Counted from the first letter of the stretch, positions 9,744 through 21,783 are shown. The stretch: 64,000 nucleotides of DNA from Amphiura filiformis (GCF_039555335.1 NC_092640.1:39104295-39168294), one strand, 5' to 3'. Notes: generated by a model from the letters alone, not told the origin. A program made the numbers and translations.

Positions 9744-12600
9744 GCAAAGATTGTGGAGCGGAAGCTATCAAATTGGTAGCTGCATGACCTTTGACATCTA
9801 TTTTCACAATCAACATGCCTTTTATTTGCGTTTATATAGTGTCCATGTACCGATACCTTGCTTCGGTGGTCTTGAAAACACTTAAAAGGTCACCTCTGTC
9901 TCACTTATCCGCTCTTTTGTCAGCAAATTGCAAAATAATTAAAACTCAGTCTGGAGATAATAGTCAAATAACGATCAATAAATGAATGACTATCACTGAA
10001 GAAGAAGTTCGCAGTCTTATTTTACAGCGTTTGTCAACAAAATTAATCTGCTTGCATTGTGTATAAAGATTGCACCAATCGACATCCACAGCATATTTAT
10101 TTTCAGCGTGTAGCTTTCAAGTGTTGTCATTTAAATATTACTTACCAATAGCTTTCTTCAGGTTTTGTTCATATTTTTCAGCGTGCACCTTTAAGTGGTG
10201 TCAATTAAACTCTGCTTTTAACCAATTGAAACTGCTTGCATTGTGAATAAAGATTATACCGATCAACATCCACTTCATATTTATTTTCAGCATGTGCCTT
10301 TCCACGCAGAACGCTAGTCAGTCGATGGCTATTGTTAAACAAGACCCACTCAGTCACTTAGTTTAGTTATACCTTTTCACTTCGTAATTAATTTTCTTGG
10401 TCAAATGATTTCTTCGGTAAATGTTAGAAGAAAACTATAATAATGCTTGGTATATTTTTCAAACCCCGGTGTTAAATTTAGGTGTGAAATTTAGGCTTCT
10501 TGTGCAAGATTTTCGATTTTCACAGGCTTCAACTTTACCATGTGAGCTTTTTTTTTTTTTTTTTGGGGGTCAACGTTTTTCCTTTTCAAAGTAACTTAAT
10601 TCGCTAACGAAAGATATTTCCCAACTTTCTAAAGCACATCATATAGGGCTATATTATCATAGTTTTGTCAGTATTCCGGTTTTGATTGCACCATTTTTCA
10701 ATTCCGACCACCAATTTTGTTAAAATCAACTCGTGAATGTACCCATGGATGGATGATTTTGCAAGCCACAATAGAAATATTGATTGTTTCTGCTGGTTAT
10801 ATTAGAAATGAAGTACTGGTTGGACATTTTGGCAGTCGTAAGTGAAAAAGGTGAAATCAAAATGGATATTCTGACAAAACTATAATATATAGACCAGCAC
10901 GATGTGCCTTACAGAGGTGGGAAATATCTTTCTTTAGTGAACTATATTAATTTGAAACGCAAAAAATGAATTCCGAAAAAAGCTCACGGGCGAAGTTGAG
11001 GCCTGTAAAAATCAAAAATCATACACTGAAAGACACAATTTCATGCCTAATTTTAATGCCACGATTTTTTTAAAAGGTATATCCACGCACTATGTTTTTA
11101 ACTGACAATACTGAAAAAAAAAACATTATTGCTTTATATTTGACAGAGAAAATGAATTTCATAGCAAAACGGTGTATCTCTGAATTGTGCTGATTTCAAC
11201 ATGTATCGACTATGCATAACAATAGAAGCTGGTCAGTGGCGTACTGAGTGTTTCAAGTGGCGACCAATAGATATATGACTATAATTGAAGACGAAGTTTC
11301 GCAGTCTTAATTTACAGCGTTTTCAACCTATTGAAGCTCATTGCATTGTGTAATAAAGATAGCACCGATCGACATCCACTTCATATTTATTTTCAGCGTG
11401 TGCTTTTCAAGTGGTGTCAATTAAACATGGCTTTCTAATAGCTTTCTAATAGCTATAATTTCAAGTGGCGTCAGTTAAACTATGCTTTCAACCAATTGAA
11501 ACTGCTTGGATTGTGCAATAAAGATTGTACCGATCAACATCCACTTCATATATTTATTTTCAGCGTGTGCCTTTTAAGTGGCGTCAATTAATTAAGCATT
11601 GCTTTCCAATCACTCATTTCAAATTATAAGTTTTGGTTTCTCTTTTGTTCAGAAACCAAAAATCAAGGGATTAAAAAGTGGACCAGATCTGGTCTGCAAT
11701 CATAACACTATTGTGCTGGGATGACACAGTATATACCCCATTGTGCTAACATAATCATTATCGGATATCTATAAACGCGGGCGACAGTTGATGCTCACTG
11801 TCGTAGGTGGCATACTTTCACTTCATCGTGTAATTACACCCCGAGTTCTACGAGGAGGACTAGAAATCATGCGCGTATATGGGGGGGGGCGCTTTGTTTA
11901 TTTGTATGAAATAAAAACGATGCATGATGATGGAGATGATATGATTATGATTATTCTCTGCTCGTAATATTGCACTGCAAAATTTAAAAACTTATTTTGT
12001 AGAATTTGATCAATGTAACTTCAAACTTGATTTCATGTGGTCGCATAGTTATTATAACTCAAACTCAAATGAAAACTGAAACGGCTTGCTACAAATTATA
12101 AGTTTCTAACAAAGGGTACAAGGTTTCGTTTATATTTTTCAGCGTGCACCTTTCAAGTGGCGTCTATTAAACTATGCTTTCAACCAATTGAAACTGCTTG
12201 CATTGTGTATAAAGATTTTGAAATTTATATTTTGGAATGTTGAGTTGAACGCTCATCAATACGGAATAAATCCTCATCTCATCTTAACATCATACAAGCG
12301 TCACAGTTCATTTCTTATAGAAAAGTGTGTTACAACGATTGTATTATACAAGTTTTACATTTTATTTATACAGCATGCAGACATTTACATTACATTTACA
12401 GATTTATGGCGCCATTCACCAAGATACCATGGAGCTTAAACTATACTACAACCAATTAATGCAACTTACATTGTGTTTAAAGATGTTCAAATTAATATTA
12501 AACAGCAGAAAGTCTTTCTGGTCTATTTAAACTACAAGAACTACGGATTATCAAAATGAAATAAAACTTCCAAGAGTACAATTGCGATTTGTACATGTGT
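9744..12600. repeat. Dispersed copies of a ~120-bp repeat plus a foldback
   Basis: Copies of one unit recur at ~10030-10135, 10180-10300, 11300-11420, 11460-11600, 12130-12220 and 12440-12490. Its hallmarks are CAATTGAAACTGCTTGCATT, TAAAGATTG..CCGATC, CATCCACTTCATATTTATTT and TTTTCAGCGTG. Copies are in the same orientation but irregularly spaced. No gene was recognised between them. Confidence 0.65.
10467..11060. repeat. Imperfect foldback element, ~595 bp
   Basis: The left arm (10467-10720: TTTTCACAGGCTTCAACTTT, GAAAGATATTTCCCA, TAGTTTTGTCAGTAT) pairs with the right arm (10830-11060) at roughly 80 percent by eye. A poly-T run at 10551-10564 in the left arm has no full counterpart. No open frame inside. 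Confidence 0.7.
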
Positions 12601-12890
12601 ACTTTATTGGGTTACCAATTTGTATAAGTTACGATAAGGCGACAAAAAAATCCCTGTTCTACCCGCCCGACAGGCCCAGAAGACCGTCCCAGAATTTGTG
12701 TTTTGGAGATTTTTTTTAAAACTTTGCTAAAATCATGCAAAATCAGCGGGTTTTTTTTATAAACTCTATTTGCAGATTTTAGCTTCCAGAAAAAATCCCC
12801 TCGACTGACCGACCGAACGACCCTTCTTAAAAGGTCCGTCCGCTTGTAGAACATGTTTTTGTCACCAATATATAAATATATTGTATATTA

Positions 12891-13193
12891 TTGGAGGATT
12901 TCGTGATCCTAGCATCATCTTTTTATGACATTTTTCAGTTGATTCCGATTTTGCGTTTGCGAGTTATGCATGATTATGTTTATTACACTGCTCCATAGGC
13001 CACTGTTGTAATTTTATGTTGTATACTAGAACGAAGTTCAAATTTGACGATATTTTTGCTAAACGGATTAATCTGCAAGAAATTTTTGGTACATAAACAT
13101 GTAGCCAGAGGTTTCCAGTGGTACAAAAATCTCAACATTTTTTGTTGAGAAAAGTGGGGGGATGAGGCTGTGGATCACGAAATGCCCTTTTAA
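12891..13193. repeat. MITE copy 1 (GGATTTCGTGATCC family)
   Basis: A ~300-bp element that recurs in the same orientation at 37808-38151. The ends are inverted: GGAGGATTTCGTGATCC at the left, and GGATCACGAAATGCCC..TTTTAA at the right. The internal sequence (TTGCGTTTGCGAGTTATGCA and TTGCTAAACG) is shared between copies. Confidence 0.8.
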
Positions 13194-13581
13194 TCGACAC
13201 CACATTATTACATAAAGGCTTACATCGATTAAATTTACAATACACAAGAAGTATATACGGTAGTTACAATAGTATTACGTTACCTGATTTAAAAGATAAC
13301 AGCTGATTACATTTGTTTCATTTGGCCCCGGCATTTGGAAGTTAAATTGGCTGTCTCAAATAGTGTATTTATGCTCAGCCTTATCACTTGATCATTCGGT
13401 AAACAATTCCTCACCAATCAGTAAAGTCTGTTATATTTTTGACATTTAACAGTCGTCGAAGTAAGCTTAAAGTGTATGTAGTTTGGGTAAAATGCCGATC
13501 ATCATATGAAAATTTGATCTTTCGTATTGAAGATATACATGAAATGACCGAACCCTTAAAATAGAAACTTTCATGAACCAT
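13194..13581. other. 3' flank of the LRR receptor gene
   Basis: AT-rich, without recognised coding or repeat signature. It would contain the 3' UTR of the minus-strand receptor. A specific poly(A) signal was not assigned. Confidence 0.4.
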
Positions 13582-14816
13582 TCATATGATATTGTTTTTG
13601 CTCTCTGTTTTAAAGGTATGTATGTAATTACTGATCTCAATAGACAGTGTATAAAGGAATGGATTAATTGAAGAATTTATAGGTAAAATAAAAGCCACTG
13701 TCCACGCGTACACTTCTGGTGACACGGTAACAACACCCAACTGTGCTAACAGACATACAAAGCCTAGGGGTATCCAGCACAAGAAATCCGTTAGAACAAC
13801 AAGGGATATCTTGAAAGCCATTCTTAAATCTTTTTCGCGTTGTTCTTGATTACTTGTGAACTTTGTAGATGACTTTCTTGCATCTCTAAAAACATTAATA
13901 TAACATGCAAGAATGAATAAAAAGCAAATTTGATTCACACCGATAAAAACAATGATTGAAAAGCCAATGTATGACTACTTACGAACGAATGGATGTATGG
14001 GATTGCTACTGTGGCCGTTTCATTATGAATACCAAATCTAAAATTAAATTTGACTCCTTTATTAAAAAAAATACTATCATACGCAAACTTATCTTGTGTG
14101 CCCCTCAAAAACCAGTGTGTGCTATAAGTGTAATCGTAGACTGTGTATAAAAAAGTCTGAACATTTAGAGAATGGGTACTTGATGAGATTTTTGTCCGTT
14201 GAACCATAGGTATTCCTATGCACACCTCAGCAATGTCTACGAAATTTGGATCAACATAATACGTTAAGAGCACTGGTATGGCGCTCATTAAGCATGCCAG
14301 AAGCCATACTATACCAATTGCTACTTTCTTGGTCCCGTGTCCGAATCCGATTCTCTCAAGTGGATATTTTACATTCAAACAACGATCTATGCTTATCAAC
14401 ACCAGCAAGAATACAGATGCTTCACTGGAAATGATAGACAAGATACTGATCATTTTACAAACAATCCCGTTTCGCCAAACTTGAGAGTAAGAAGGAAAAT
14501 AATCTGAATAGTAAAGATCCGCACATGCTAGAACAAGCATGTCTACCCCCATTATAAGGTCTGCTACGGCTAAATGAATTATGAATAGCTTTTTGTGTAT
14601 AGCTGCTTTATCTTTGAATAATCTCACATAAATGGTAATGAAATTCGTTACAATCGCCATCATGCCAAGTACCCATATTGAAAGACGAAGAAAAATTGAA
14701 GAAAACATTCTTTGGCAAGTCAAATACGCCGATTTTGAACGCGCAGGTATGCAATTTGTGTCGTTATGGATAAAACAGCATGAAGCATAATCACTCACCA
14801 ACACGATAGAATTTCT
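13582..14816 (-). CDS. 7TM domain of an LRR-containing GPCR (GRL101/relaxin-receptor-like), 3' part
   Basis: Reading begins in the extracellular hinge (VSDYASCCFIHND, two Cys pairs, TCQRMFSSIFLRLSIWVLG) typical of LRR-type receptors (LGR, GRL101), and continues through TM1 (MMAIVTNFITIYV), TM2 (LFIIHLAVADLIMGVD, with the conserved Asp), TM3 ending ISIDRCLNV in place of DRY, and TM4 (IGIVWLLACLMSAIPVLL). Around 13960-14190 the frame changes before TM5 (FSIIVFIGVNQICFLFILACYINVF), TM6 (LTDFLCWIPLGFVCLL) and TM7 (INSSINPFLYTLS, NPxxY kept). The change could be a short intron, though no strong junction pair was found, or a frameshift. The stop is at 13582. The upstream end joins the ectodomain frame exactly once the hAT-like element at 14817-15902 and one target copy are disregarded. 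Confidence 0.85.
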
Positions 14817-15902
14817 CAGGGGCGGCGCCAGGGTATTTTGATAGGGGGGGCAAAACAATTTTGTAAATTTTGTATGCAGCGCGGCAGCGGTCGTCGTCAC
14901 TTGCGCGACGCAGAAGTGTCTGAGGGGGATGTGCCCCCCTCAGAATTTAAAAAATTTCCAAAATGAAAGCACAAATGAAGCCATTTGATGCACCATTTTC
15001 ACCTTTTTAGGCTTATTTATTTATTTTCCAACCTCATATTTTTATGGATTTCATTCACGGGCCCGACTTTTAGCCCGCTGGTTTTAGGCATGGACCTACT
15101 CAATTAGTTAATCCAGCACCTTTTGGCAACAAAATAAGTTCATGGTACAAATGTGCACAAAGTGAAATATGGTGGAAACGTTAAATAAAGTCGCGCGAAG
15201 CGCGAAAAATTTGGCACTTTTTAGGTTAAAATGGCCAAATATGAGGTTACTTTGGTCAGAAACCCACATACAGGCGTCAACATTGGGGAATGATTGTATG
15301 GACAATCTACCCTATCAAAATATGGGGGATTTATACCCCAACGCACAGTCGCAACGCTCAGTTGCATTGTACTATATGATATGCCGGGCTTTTATTTAAA
15401 TATAAATTGGCACGATAAAATGATATGAATGGGGGTGTCTTGAGGTTGGAAATAATTGAAAGCCGCAATCAAGAGCATAGGCGGGAGGTAGTCGCCCCAC
15501 CCCCCCCCATGATCACTAAACGCCGCAAATGTCCACTTTGCGAGTCAGAAAAGGACAAAATTTGCCATTCGCGAGTGTAGCGAGCGAAAGAAGTTGGGAG
15601 AAGGCAAGAGAGGCCATGTGACATTTATGGGGAAAAATTTGCCGAAAATGGGCCCAAAATATAAAAACCAACAACTTTAAAACCTCGTAGGTCAGCATTC
15701 CACAAGGGCAAGATGTCCGAAGGGGAGTTTCCTCCTTCTAACCATGGCCAGGGAGGGAATGCTCCTTTTCTTCTTCTCTCTCTCTTTTTCTCCCCTCCTT
15801 TTCTCTCTCCTTCTTCTCTTTCTCTTTTCCTTCCTTTTACCTCTTTTTGAAAATCATAGGGGGCAATTGCCCCCTTGCCCCCCCCTAATGGCGCCGCCCC
15901 TG
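14817..15902. mobile_element. Non-autonomous hAT-like element inside the LRR-7TM receptor gene
   Basis: 1086 bp with perfect 14-bp TIRs CAGGGGCGGCGCCA and TGGCGCCGCCCCTG. Perfect 8-bp target duplications GAATTTCT lie at 14809-14816 and 15903-15910. CAGGG ends with an 8-bp duplication are characteristic of hAT. Subterminal G/C runs (GGGGGGGCAAAAC; TTGCCCCCCCC) and a pyrimidine tract at 15765-15845 are present, with no transposase. It sits exactly between the LRR ectodomain and the 7TM hinge of one receptor frame. Confidence 0.92.
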
Positions 15903-18900
15903 GAATTTCTTACAGGTATAAATGAATATTCCGAAACAAGTTTGAGAGGGTTATTTCTGAAATCAACGACCTGAATTCCCGTGAGCTCACAAAATTCATC
16001 ACACATGTTATTTAAGAAATTATCCGAAACATTCCACATTTTAAGAGTGCTGGACAGATTACTACCTGTGAAGTTGAGGGAAGTCAACTTGTTTTGCTGC
16101 ATTTCAAGGTATTCAAGGGATGGTAAACTCGTAAATTCATTTACACTTATCTCAGACAATTGATTGCCAGCCAATTTCATGTAAACAAGTTTGACAAGAG
16201 TTTTAATTACTAGTGCAGAAATGACACTAATACGATTGAATCCAAGATCTAAAATTCGTAGATTCTTCATATTATTGAATAATTTTGATGGTAAATGTTG
16301 TATTTCGTTTCTTGTTATGTTCAAATATTTTAGGCGATTAAAAGTGCTCTTCATCAATGCAGTCAAGTTTTCCAAATTATTATATTCAAGTTCAAGTGCT
16401 GTAATAGTAGTTGGATCGCTAAATGACGGTAAAACTACAATGTTATTACTCTGTAAACTCACAAATTCAAGTTTCATTAAAAATTTGAAAATGTTTTTGG
16501 GTAACTCAGTCAAAATATTATTACTTAAATCGAGTGTAACTAAATTTCTTGAATCATTGAACAAAAAAGACGGTATTCTGGATATGTTGTTATTAGCAAT
16601 ATCAATTGCAAGTACATTTTTCATATTATCAAACGCACCAGGAGATATATATGCAATTTGGTTATTTTCTAATTTCATGATCTTTAAACCGGGTAATGTA
16701 TTGAAAACATCCTTTGTCAGCGATGTTAGAAAATTGTTACTGAGATCTATAAATTGTAGATTTGTTGTTGTTTCAAATACCTGTGACGGGAGATCTTTCA
16801 GAAGGTTAAATTGAAGTGTCAGAGTATCTAGAGAGGCTAAAGTATCGAACAGACCGTTTGGTATTTGTGATATATGGTTATGATCTAAGCGTAGAAATTT
16901 GAGTTTAAATAGATTTGTAAATACATTGTCTATCATTATAAGCTTATTAAAGCTCAAATATAGTGAGCGCAAAACTTTACAATCTTCAAAGATACCATTC
17001 GGTAGAGACGTCAAATTGTTTTGGTCTAGACGCAAAACAGTTAAATATTTGAAACGTTGGAATATTGTTTCGTTTAGGTTCGATAAGTAATTGTTCTGCA
17101 AGGAAAGGCGTTTCATGTATACAGTACTCATATATCCAAAATATTCTAATATGCGATTGGAAGAAAGGTCCAACGTTTTAAGACGACAAAAACGATTAGC
17201 AATAAATATATTATTAGGCAAGAAAGAAATTAGATTTGCTTTTAGATTCAAATAATATAAATACCGATATTCTCTGAGCCAATCAATGGTACCTATTTGA
17301 TTGTTTGCAAGGTTTAGATATCCCAAATCTTGTACAATATCTTTACTTGTAACATCTAACATGGTTTTCAAGTGATTATTTCCCAACTGTAGCCGTATAA
17401 TATTGGCTAGAATATCAAACATGCCACTGGGTAGTTCGCTTAAAAAATTGTGTTGAAGATATAGAAATGTTACATTCATGATACCCTCAAAATGAAATAA
17501 AGACAAGCTAGTTAAACGATTGCTATTTAAACGTAATTCAGTCAAGGAAATTAAGGAATGGAAGATAGTCTTTGGTAATGAATTGATGCTGTTAAAATCC
17601 AAACGAAGACATGTCAGAAAAGTTAGGTTTGCAAACAAATTACTTGGTAATTGTTTTATGCGATTAGATGATAAATACAATTTATCTAACAATGGAAATC
17701 GATCACTGTGAAAAGCATCAGGATGTATATCAGTTATTGAATTATTTGATAAAACCAATTGCTGTAAATTACTTAAAACGCCAAATGAAGTGTTCGTTAT
17801 TTCAGTCAAAAGATTATTATCGCAAAACAGAGCTTCTAAGGCATGGAGATGAGTGAAATATACTTCTGACAAAACTTGCATTTTGTTATGACTAAGATGT
17901 AGCCACGTACAATCGTGAAGCCTTTCAAATGCGTCAGGGGCAATGTATCTCAAATTATTATAAGACATATCTAATGACATCACAGTCATATCTGGTACTG
18001 AGTTAAAATGAAGATATTGATCAAGTTGGTTAAATGATAAATCGAGTTCAAATGTTTCGATACCATCGAAGAAGCTTAGGTCATTAATAGAGTTTGCGCT
18101 CAGATTGACATAGACTAAGGTGAACTGTTTGACAAAATTGAACAAATCGGCATGAAATCTTAAAAGCCTATTATTATCCAACTTGATGGTTCGCACCCTA
18201 TCCAGATCATCAAATGCCGAGAATTGAATATTTGCTATTCTGTTATAAGACAATATAAGCTTGCCTAAATCATACAAGCCAGCAAATGACCTATTTGAAA
18301 TATGACCAATGATATTATGATCTAACATAAGAATCTTCAATTTTGTAAGTGTAATAAAAGTATCGTCCTTAACATCTTGCATATCATTATATTGCAATTC
18401 AAGTTCATTTAATCTGGTGACTGAAGTGAACACATAATACATATTTATTGAAAGTAATTGATTTCCAAGTGCATACAGATATTCTAACTCCTGTAATGAT
18501 TCAAAAGCATCAACATTAACATATCGTATCTTATTAAAGGCAAGAGATAGGTATTTTAACTTTGACAAATCGCGAAATAGATCATTTGATACGTTACTGA
18601 ATGAGTTGTAAGCTAAATCAAGAGCGTATAAACTGCTAAGATGCTGAAACACATGTGAAGGAAGATGGGTTAAAGAATTATTATTAAGATACAATACTTC
18701 TACCTTAAGTTTGGCAAATATCTCTTCTGGTAGAACAGAAATATGATTGTGGCGCAACTCAAGTTTAGATAACCAGTAAAGTGGATCAAATACGTGACCT
18801 GGCAATGACGATAAAGCATTGTTGTTTAAAAATAGTTCTTCTACGTAAAAGTGTCCCTGCTGTCCGACGAATGCATCTTCCGCAATACTCCCAAATCCAG

Positions 18901-19762
18901 AATGGCCAAAATCAAGTGAATACATCCGCTTCTCATAGACCAACAGAGTAGAATGTTTGGTTCCGTTTTTGTAGATAGTCCAAATATTTCTGTAGCCTAA
19001 ATTGCAACTACTAAGAGCCGGGCATCGAAACTGTACTCTATACCTCAGTTTATCTACATATGGAAAATTTGAGTTTATTTTCTTTACTTTTTGTATGTCA
19101 TGGTGCATAGTAACATTGCAGGGTTCCTTTTCTTGGGACAAAAATTTATCGTACGCATATCCGTTTGTTACTCGAAGTTGAACATAGTGGAGATGGAAAT
19201 CAACCGAGAAATTTGATGATATTTTCAAATTACATTGTAAGTTATTACTATTTTCGTTTTGGTTTATTTCAATCGACGAGTATTTTAAAGGACAATCAAT
19301 GCATTCTATATGCTCAAACCACATGTAGCTGAATGTATCGTACTCTTTCAAATTCGTAATTCGTATTGAATAGGACGTGTTGATATCACATTGAAGAAAT
19401 GTACCTTTGCATTTAGAAGTCGCCGTACTTTCGTATAATACAGAACAATTCGCGGAACGTCCAGCTGCGTTGCAAGCGATTTCATCTTCCATATTATCTC
19501 TTTCACCGTGAAAACTTGACCACATCCAGTATTGTGGGTTAGCATACAAAAAATAACTGTCATTTGTAATAACATATGAATATGATACGAAGTCATATGA
19601 TGCCTCGCGTTCAGTATACTCGATAGCATCTTGAAATGCTTCATATAGGCATCCCTCAGTGTACTTATCGTTGTATACCATGTATACAAGCAACAACAAG
19701 AAGTTCCTTAAAAATAAAAATGACGACATGATTGCCAGAAATACTGAGCCACCAAATCGCAA
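15854..19762 (-). CDS. Giant LRR ectodomain of an LRR-containing GPCR (5' part)
   Basis: 1302-codon frame. The N-terminus has a hydrophobic stretch (FLFLRNFLLLLVYMVY) that could be a signal peptide, or start at Met12. Residues ~30-285 are a Cys-containing region I do not recognise. From ~290 to ~1255 there is a continuous array of ~24-residue LRRs of the xLxxLxLxxNxL type (LPSHVFQHLSSLYALDLAYN is one), roughly 35-40 by length, with no intron. A C-terminal Cys cap (MCDEFCEL) follows. Native sequence ends near residue 1287 (VRNS); the last ~16 residues are read from the hAT-like end. The next native codons are at 14808 and below, in the same phase, leading to the 7TM domain. This is an LGR-type receptor of the LRR-rich GRL101-like group; the ligand is unknown. 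With the element present the ORF would give a truncated ectodomain only. Confidence 0.9.
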   Translation of the reverse strand: MRFGGSVFLAIMSSFLFLRNFLLLLVYMVYNDKYTEGCLYEAFQDAIEYTEREASYDFVSYSYVITNDSYFLYANPQYWMWSSFHGERDNMEDEIACNAAGRSANCSVLYESTATSKCKGTFLQCDINTSYSIRITNLKEYDTFSYMWFEHIECIDCPLKYSSIEINQNENSNNLQCNLKISSNFSVDFHLHYVQLRVTNGYAYDKFLSQEKEPCNVTMHHDIQKVKKINSNFPYVDKLRYRVQFRCPALSSCNLGYRNIWTIYKNGTKHSTLLVYEKRMYSLDFGHSGFGSIAEDAFVGQQGHFYVEELFLNNNALSSLPGHVFDPLYWLSKLELRHNHISVLPEEIFAKLKVEVLYLNNNSLTHLPSHVFQHLSSLYALDLAYNSFSNVSNDLFRDLSKLKYLSLAFNKIRYVNVDAFESLQELEYLYALGNQLLSINMYYVFTSVTRLNELELQYNDMQDVKDDTFITLTKLKILMLDHNIIGHISNRSFAGLYDLGKLILSYNRIANIQFSAFDDLDRVRTIKLDNNRLLRFHADLFNFVKQFTLVYVNLSANSINDLSFFDGIETFELDLSFNQLDQYLHFNSVPDMTVMSLDMSYNNLRYIAPDAFERLHDCTWLHLSHNKMQVLSEVYFTHLHALEALFCDNNLLTEITNTSFGVLSNLQQLVLSNNSITDIHPDAFHSDRFPLLDKLYLSSNRIKQLPSNLFANLTFLTCLRLDFNSINSLPKTIFHSLISLTELRLNSNRLTSLSLFHFEGIMNVTFLYLQHNFLSELPSGMFDILANIIRLQLGNNHLKTMLDVTSKDIVQDLGYLNLANNQIGTIDWLREYRYLYYLNLKANLISFLPNNIFIANRFCRLKTLDLSSNRILEYFGYMSTVYMKRLSLQNNYLSNLNETIFQRFKYLTVLRLDQNNLTSLPNGIFEDCKVLRSLYLSFNKLIMIDNVFTNLFKLKFLRLDHNHISQIPNGLFDTLASLDTLTLQFNLLKDLPSQVFETTTNLQFIDLSNNFLTSLTKDVFNTLPGLKIMKLENNQIAYISPGAFDNMKNVLAIDIANNNISRIPSFLFNDSRNLVTLDLSNNILTELPKNIFKFLMKLEFVSLQSNNIVVLPSFSDPTTITALELEYNNLENLTALMKSTFNRLKYLNITRNEIQHLPSKLFNNMKNLRILDLGFNRISVISALVIKTLVKLVYMKLAGNQLSEISVNEFTSLPSLEYLEMQQNKLTSLNFTGSNLSSTLKMWNVSDNFLNNMCDEFCELTGIQVVDFRNNPLKLVSEYSFIPVRNSRGGAIRGGQGGNCPL

Positions 19763-21645
19763 ATTGTTTTACTCCGATCAAATAGGCCTAGTACAGTTGT
19801 ACAGTACAGTTCAATAATCTCGAACCGGCGATTTGAACTTCTTCGACGTATTATACGGCATACCGCTCTGCTTAGGTAAATTGGAAGCAGCTCAATAATC
19901 TCGAAATTCCGATTCGAACTTCTTCATCTTGCCCGTATTGCGGCAGACCGCTCTATACCGCGATAAATTGGAAGAATTAGCTCTAAACTTCATAGCCGTA
20001 TTATCGGTAGTAATGCCATAACAGCATGATTCGTAAAATAACGAAACACGCCAATCCAGAATACTTAGGCGTAGCTTGAATCGTACGCAAATGTAGCAGA
20101 TATGATTATCTCCCCTATAATAACAATCACCAAATGAATGATCACAGCAATATTGCCGCGAGATTGTGAGAAGTATCAGACCCTTGCAACTCCTATACAT
20201 GCGCAATACAAACAATCTGTGGACAGCGCAATGCATATAATTTGTGTAATAACCAGGCTAGTAATAACGCGGGGCTAGTAGCGCATTTGAAGCAGAAACT
20301 TGCTGCTGCCACACAGGAGGCTACATACGGGGCTTCGTAAAAGACTTTAAAAAACATTTGGTCACTTGACAATATGGCGGATCTCATGAAAAATTAATCG
20401 CGTACACTTGCTGCTGCCACCAGCATAGGCTACATAAAATGAAACTAATATCAATACTTATGGTCAAAGTATGACGTCACTGTCCTCTGATTGAGTTGTG
20501 TAGTGGCGACTCCTATTAGACTAGTTCAATGTCGTGATTTCTTCATGGAAGTAGGCGTATGGTAATATAAAAGGTGCATGGCATGCACAAATGGAACAGC
20601 TACAGTAGAGTCTAAATCTTATTCCTTTATACTACACGCTCAATTCACAGTAAATAATTATATAATATTGATTGGCATTGAGGGTTGTATGAGAATATAC
20701 TGCACGCGCCATGAAAGATATTCAACGAGCCGGTACGAGTACCTAATTTACTTATTTGGATCTGTTTTGAGAACATTTGCTTACCAGACATATTGTAACA
20801 TTTGCTGAGGAGAACACAATCAATATTTTTAAGTATTCTGTTTTTTTACACGATTGTGATGTACTTTATTAGTCTACATGTAACATACCCTACAAAAATG
20901 AAGACTTTAGGTGCTGTATTTTTTTTTCAAAATCAGAGATTTTGAATAAAGCGCAGGAAGTGACCTTCGTTTAATTATTACGATGGAAAGTCGAGCGCGT
21001 ATGCGATGTTCATAACACAATACGTACATGGCGTGCGGGACGATCATACACACATCAAAGGACCGTGCCGTAGCACGACCGACGATGGAGTGAAATGCAT
21101 TGGCGAGATTCGCGCTGGTAGGAAATTTCAATTTTCTTTGCTTTACCTCAATTGTTTAGCTCAAAATTAAAAGAGGTAGACACTTGTATATTAATGCCAT
21201 TAAAACATTAGGAAAAACGAGTTACAAACACCAAGGAAGTTTTCTGAAATTTGTTTATCATAAAATGAAAGGAATAACTGATTACTATTTGGCGAAATAA
21301 AAGTTAAAATATAATATATGTAAATAGCGCCCTCAATTTTCACACAAATATACAATTTATAGAATAGAAATTATCACAAAAAGGCAGAAAAAGATGGAAA
21401 ATTTGATAAAGAAAAAAACAGCCATGTTACAAATATCTATCAAATATATGTGTACTGTATATTAGTGTGATAGCTGTTGGTATTGTCCAGGTCTAGAATT
21501 GGAAATTATAGAATGTTTTGTTAGAAAAGTTAATAAATGGTAACAACAAACAATATCTGCAATATGGCTATGACTTTAGCTAATGTGGGTTGACCTCTTC
21601 CTGGAATACCGCATACATTACGAATACTTACGGAAAATATTAAAA
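19763..21645. other. Upstream region of the LRR receptor; tandem and small repeats
   Basis: Two or three diverged ~80-bp direct units lie at 19805-19975 (CAATAATCTCGAA, TCGAACTTCTTC, GACCGCTCT, TAAATTGGAAG). A short duplicated motif CTTGCTGCTGCCAC is at ~20308 and ~20408. A plus-strand TATAAAAGG at ~20568 has no convincing downstream gene. 21165-21497 is an inverted, diverged copy of 33408-33725. No other gene seen. Confidence 0.55.
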
Positions 21646-21700
21646 GTTATTAATTATTATTATTATTATTATATTATTATTATATTATTATTATTAATAC

Positions 21701-21773
<73 letters not shown>

Positions 21774-21783
21774 GTTGTTGTTT
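21646..21783. repeat. (ATT)n microsatellite
   Basis: About 135 bp of nearly pure ATT/TTA trinucleotide with a few A-only slips, ending in GTTGTTG. The leucine-rich frame over it is an artefact of the repeat. Confidence 0.95.

Noticed and set aside
15744-15974. Phe/Leu-rich hydrophobic frame that looks like a membrane protein
   Set aside because: Pyrimidine tract inside the hAT-like element on the opposite strand of the receptor.
16191-16814. 207-codon plus-strand frame
   Set aside because: Antisense shadow of the LRR array; LRR asparagine/leucine codons leave the opposite strand open.
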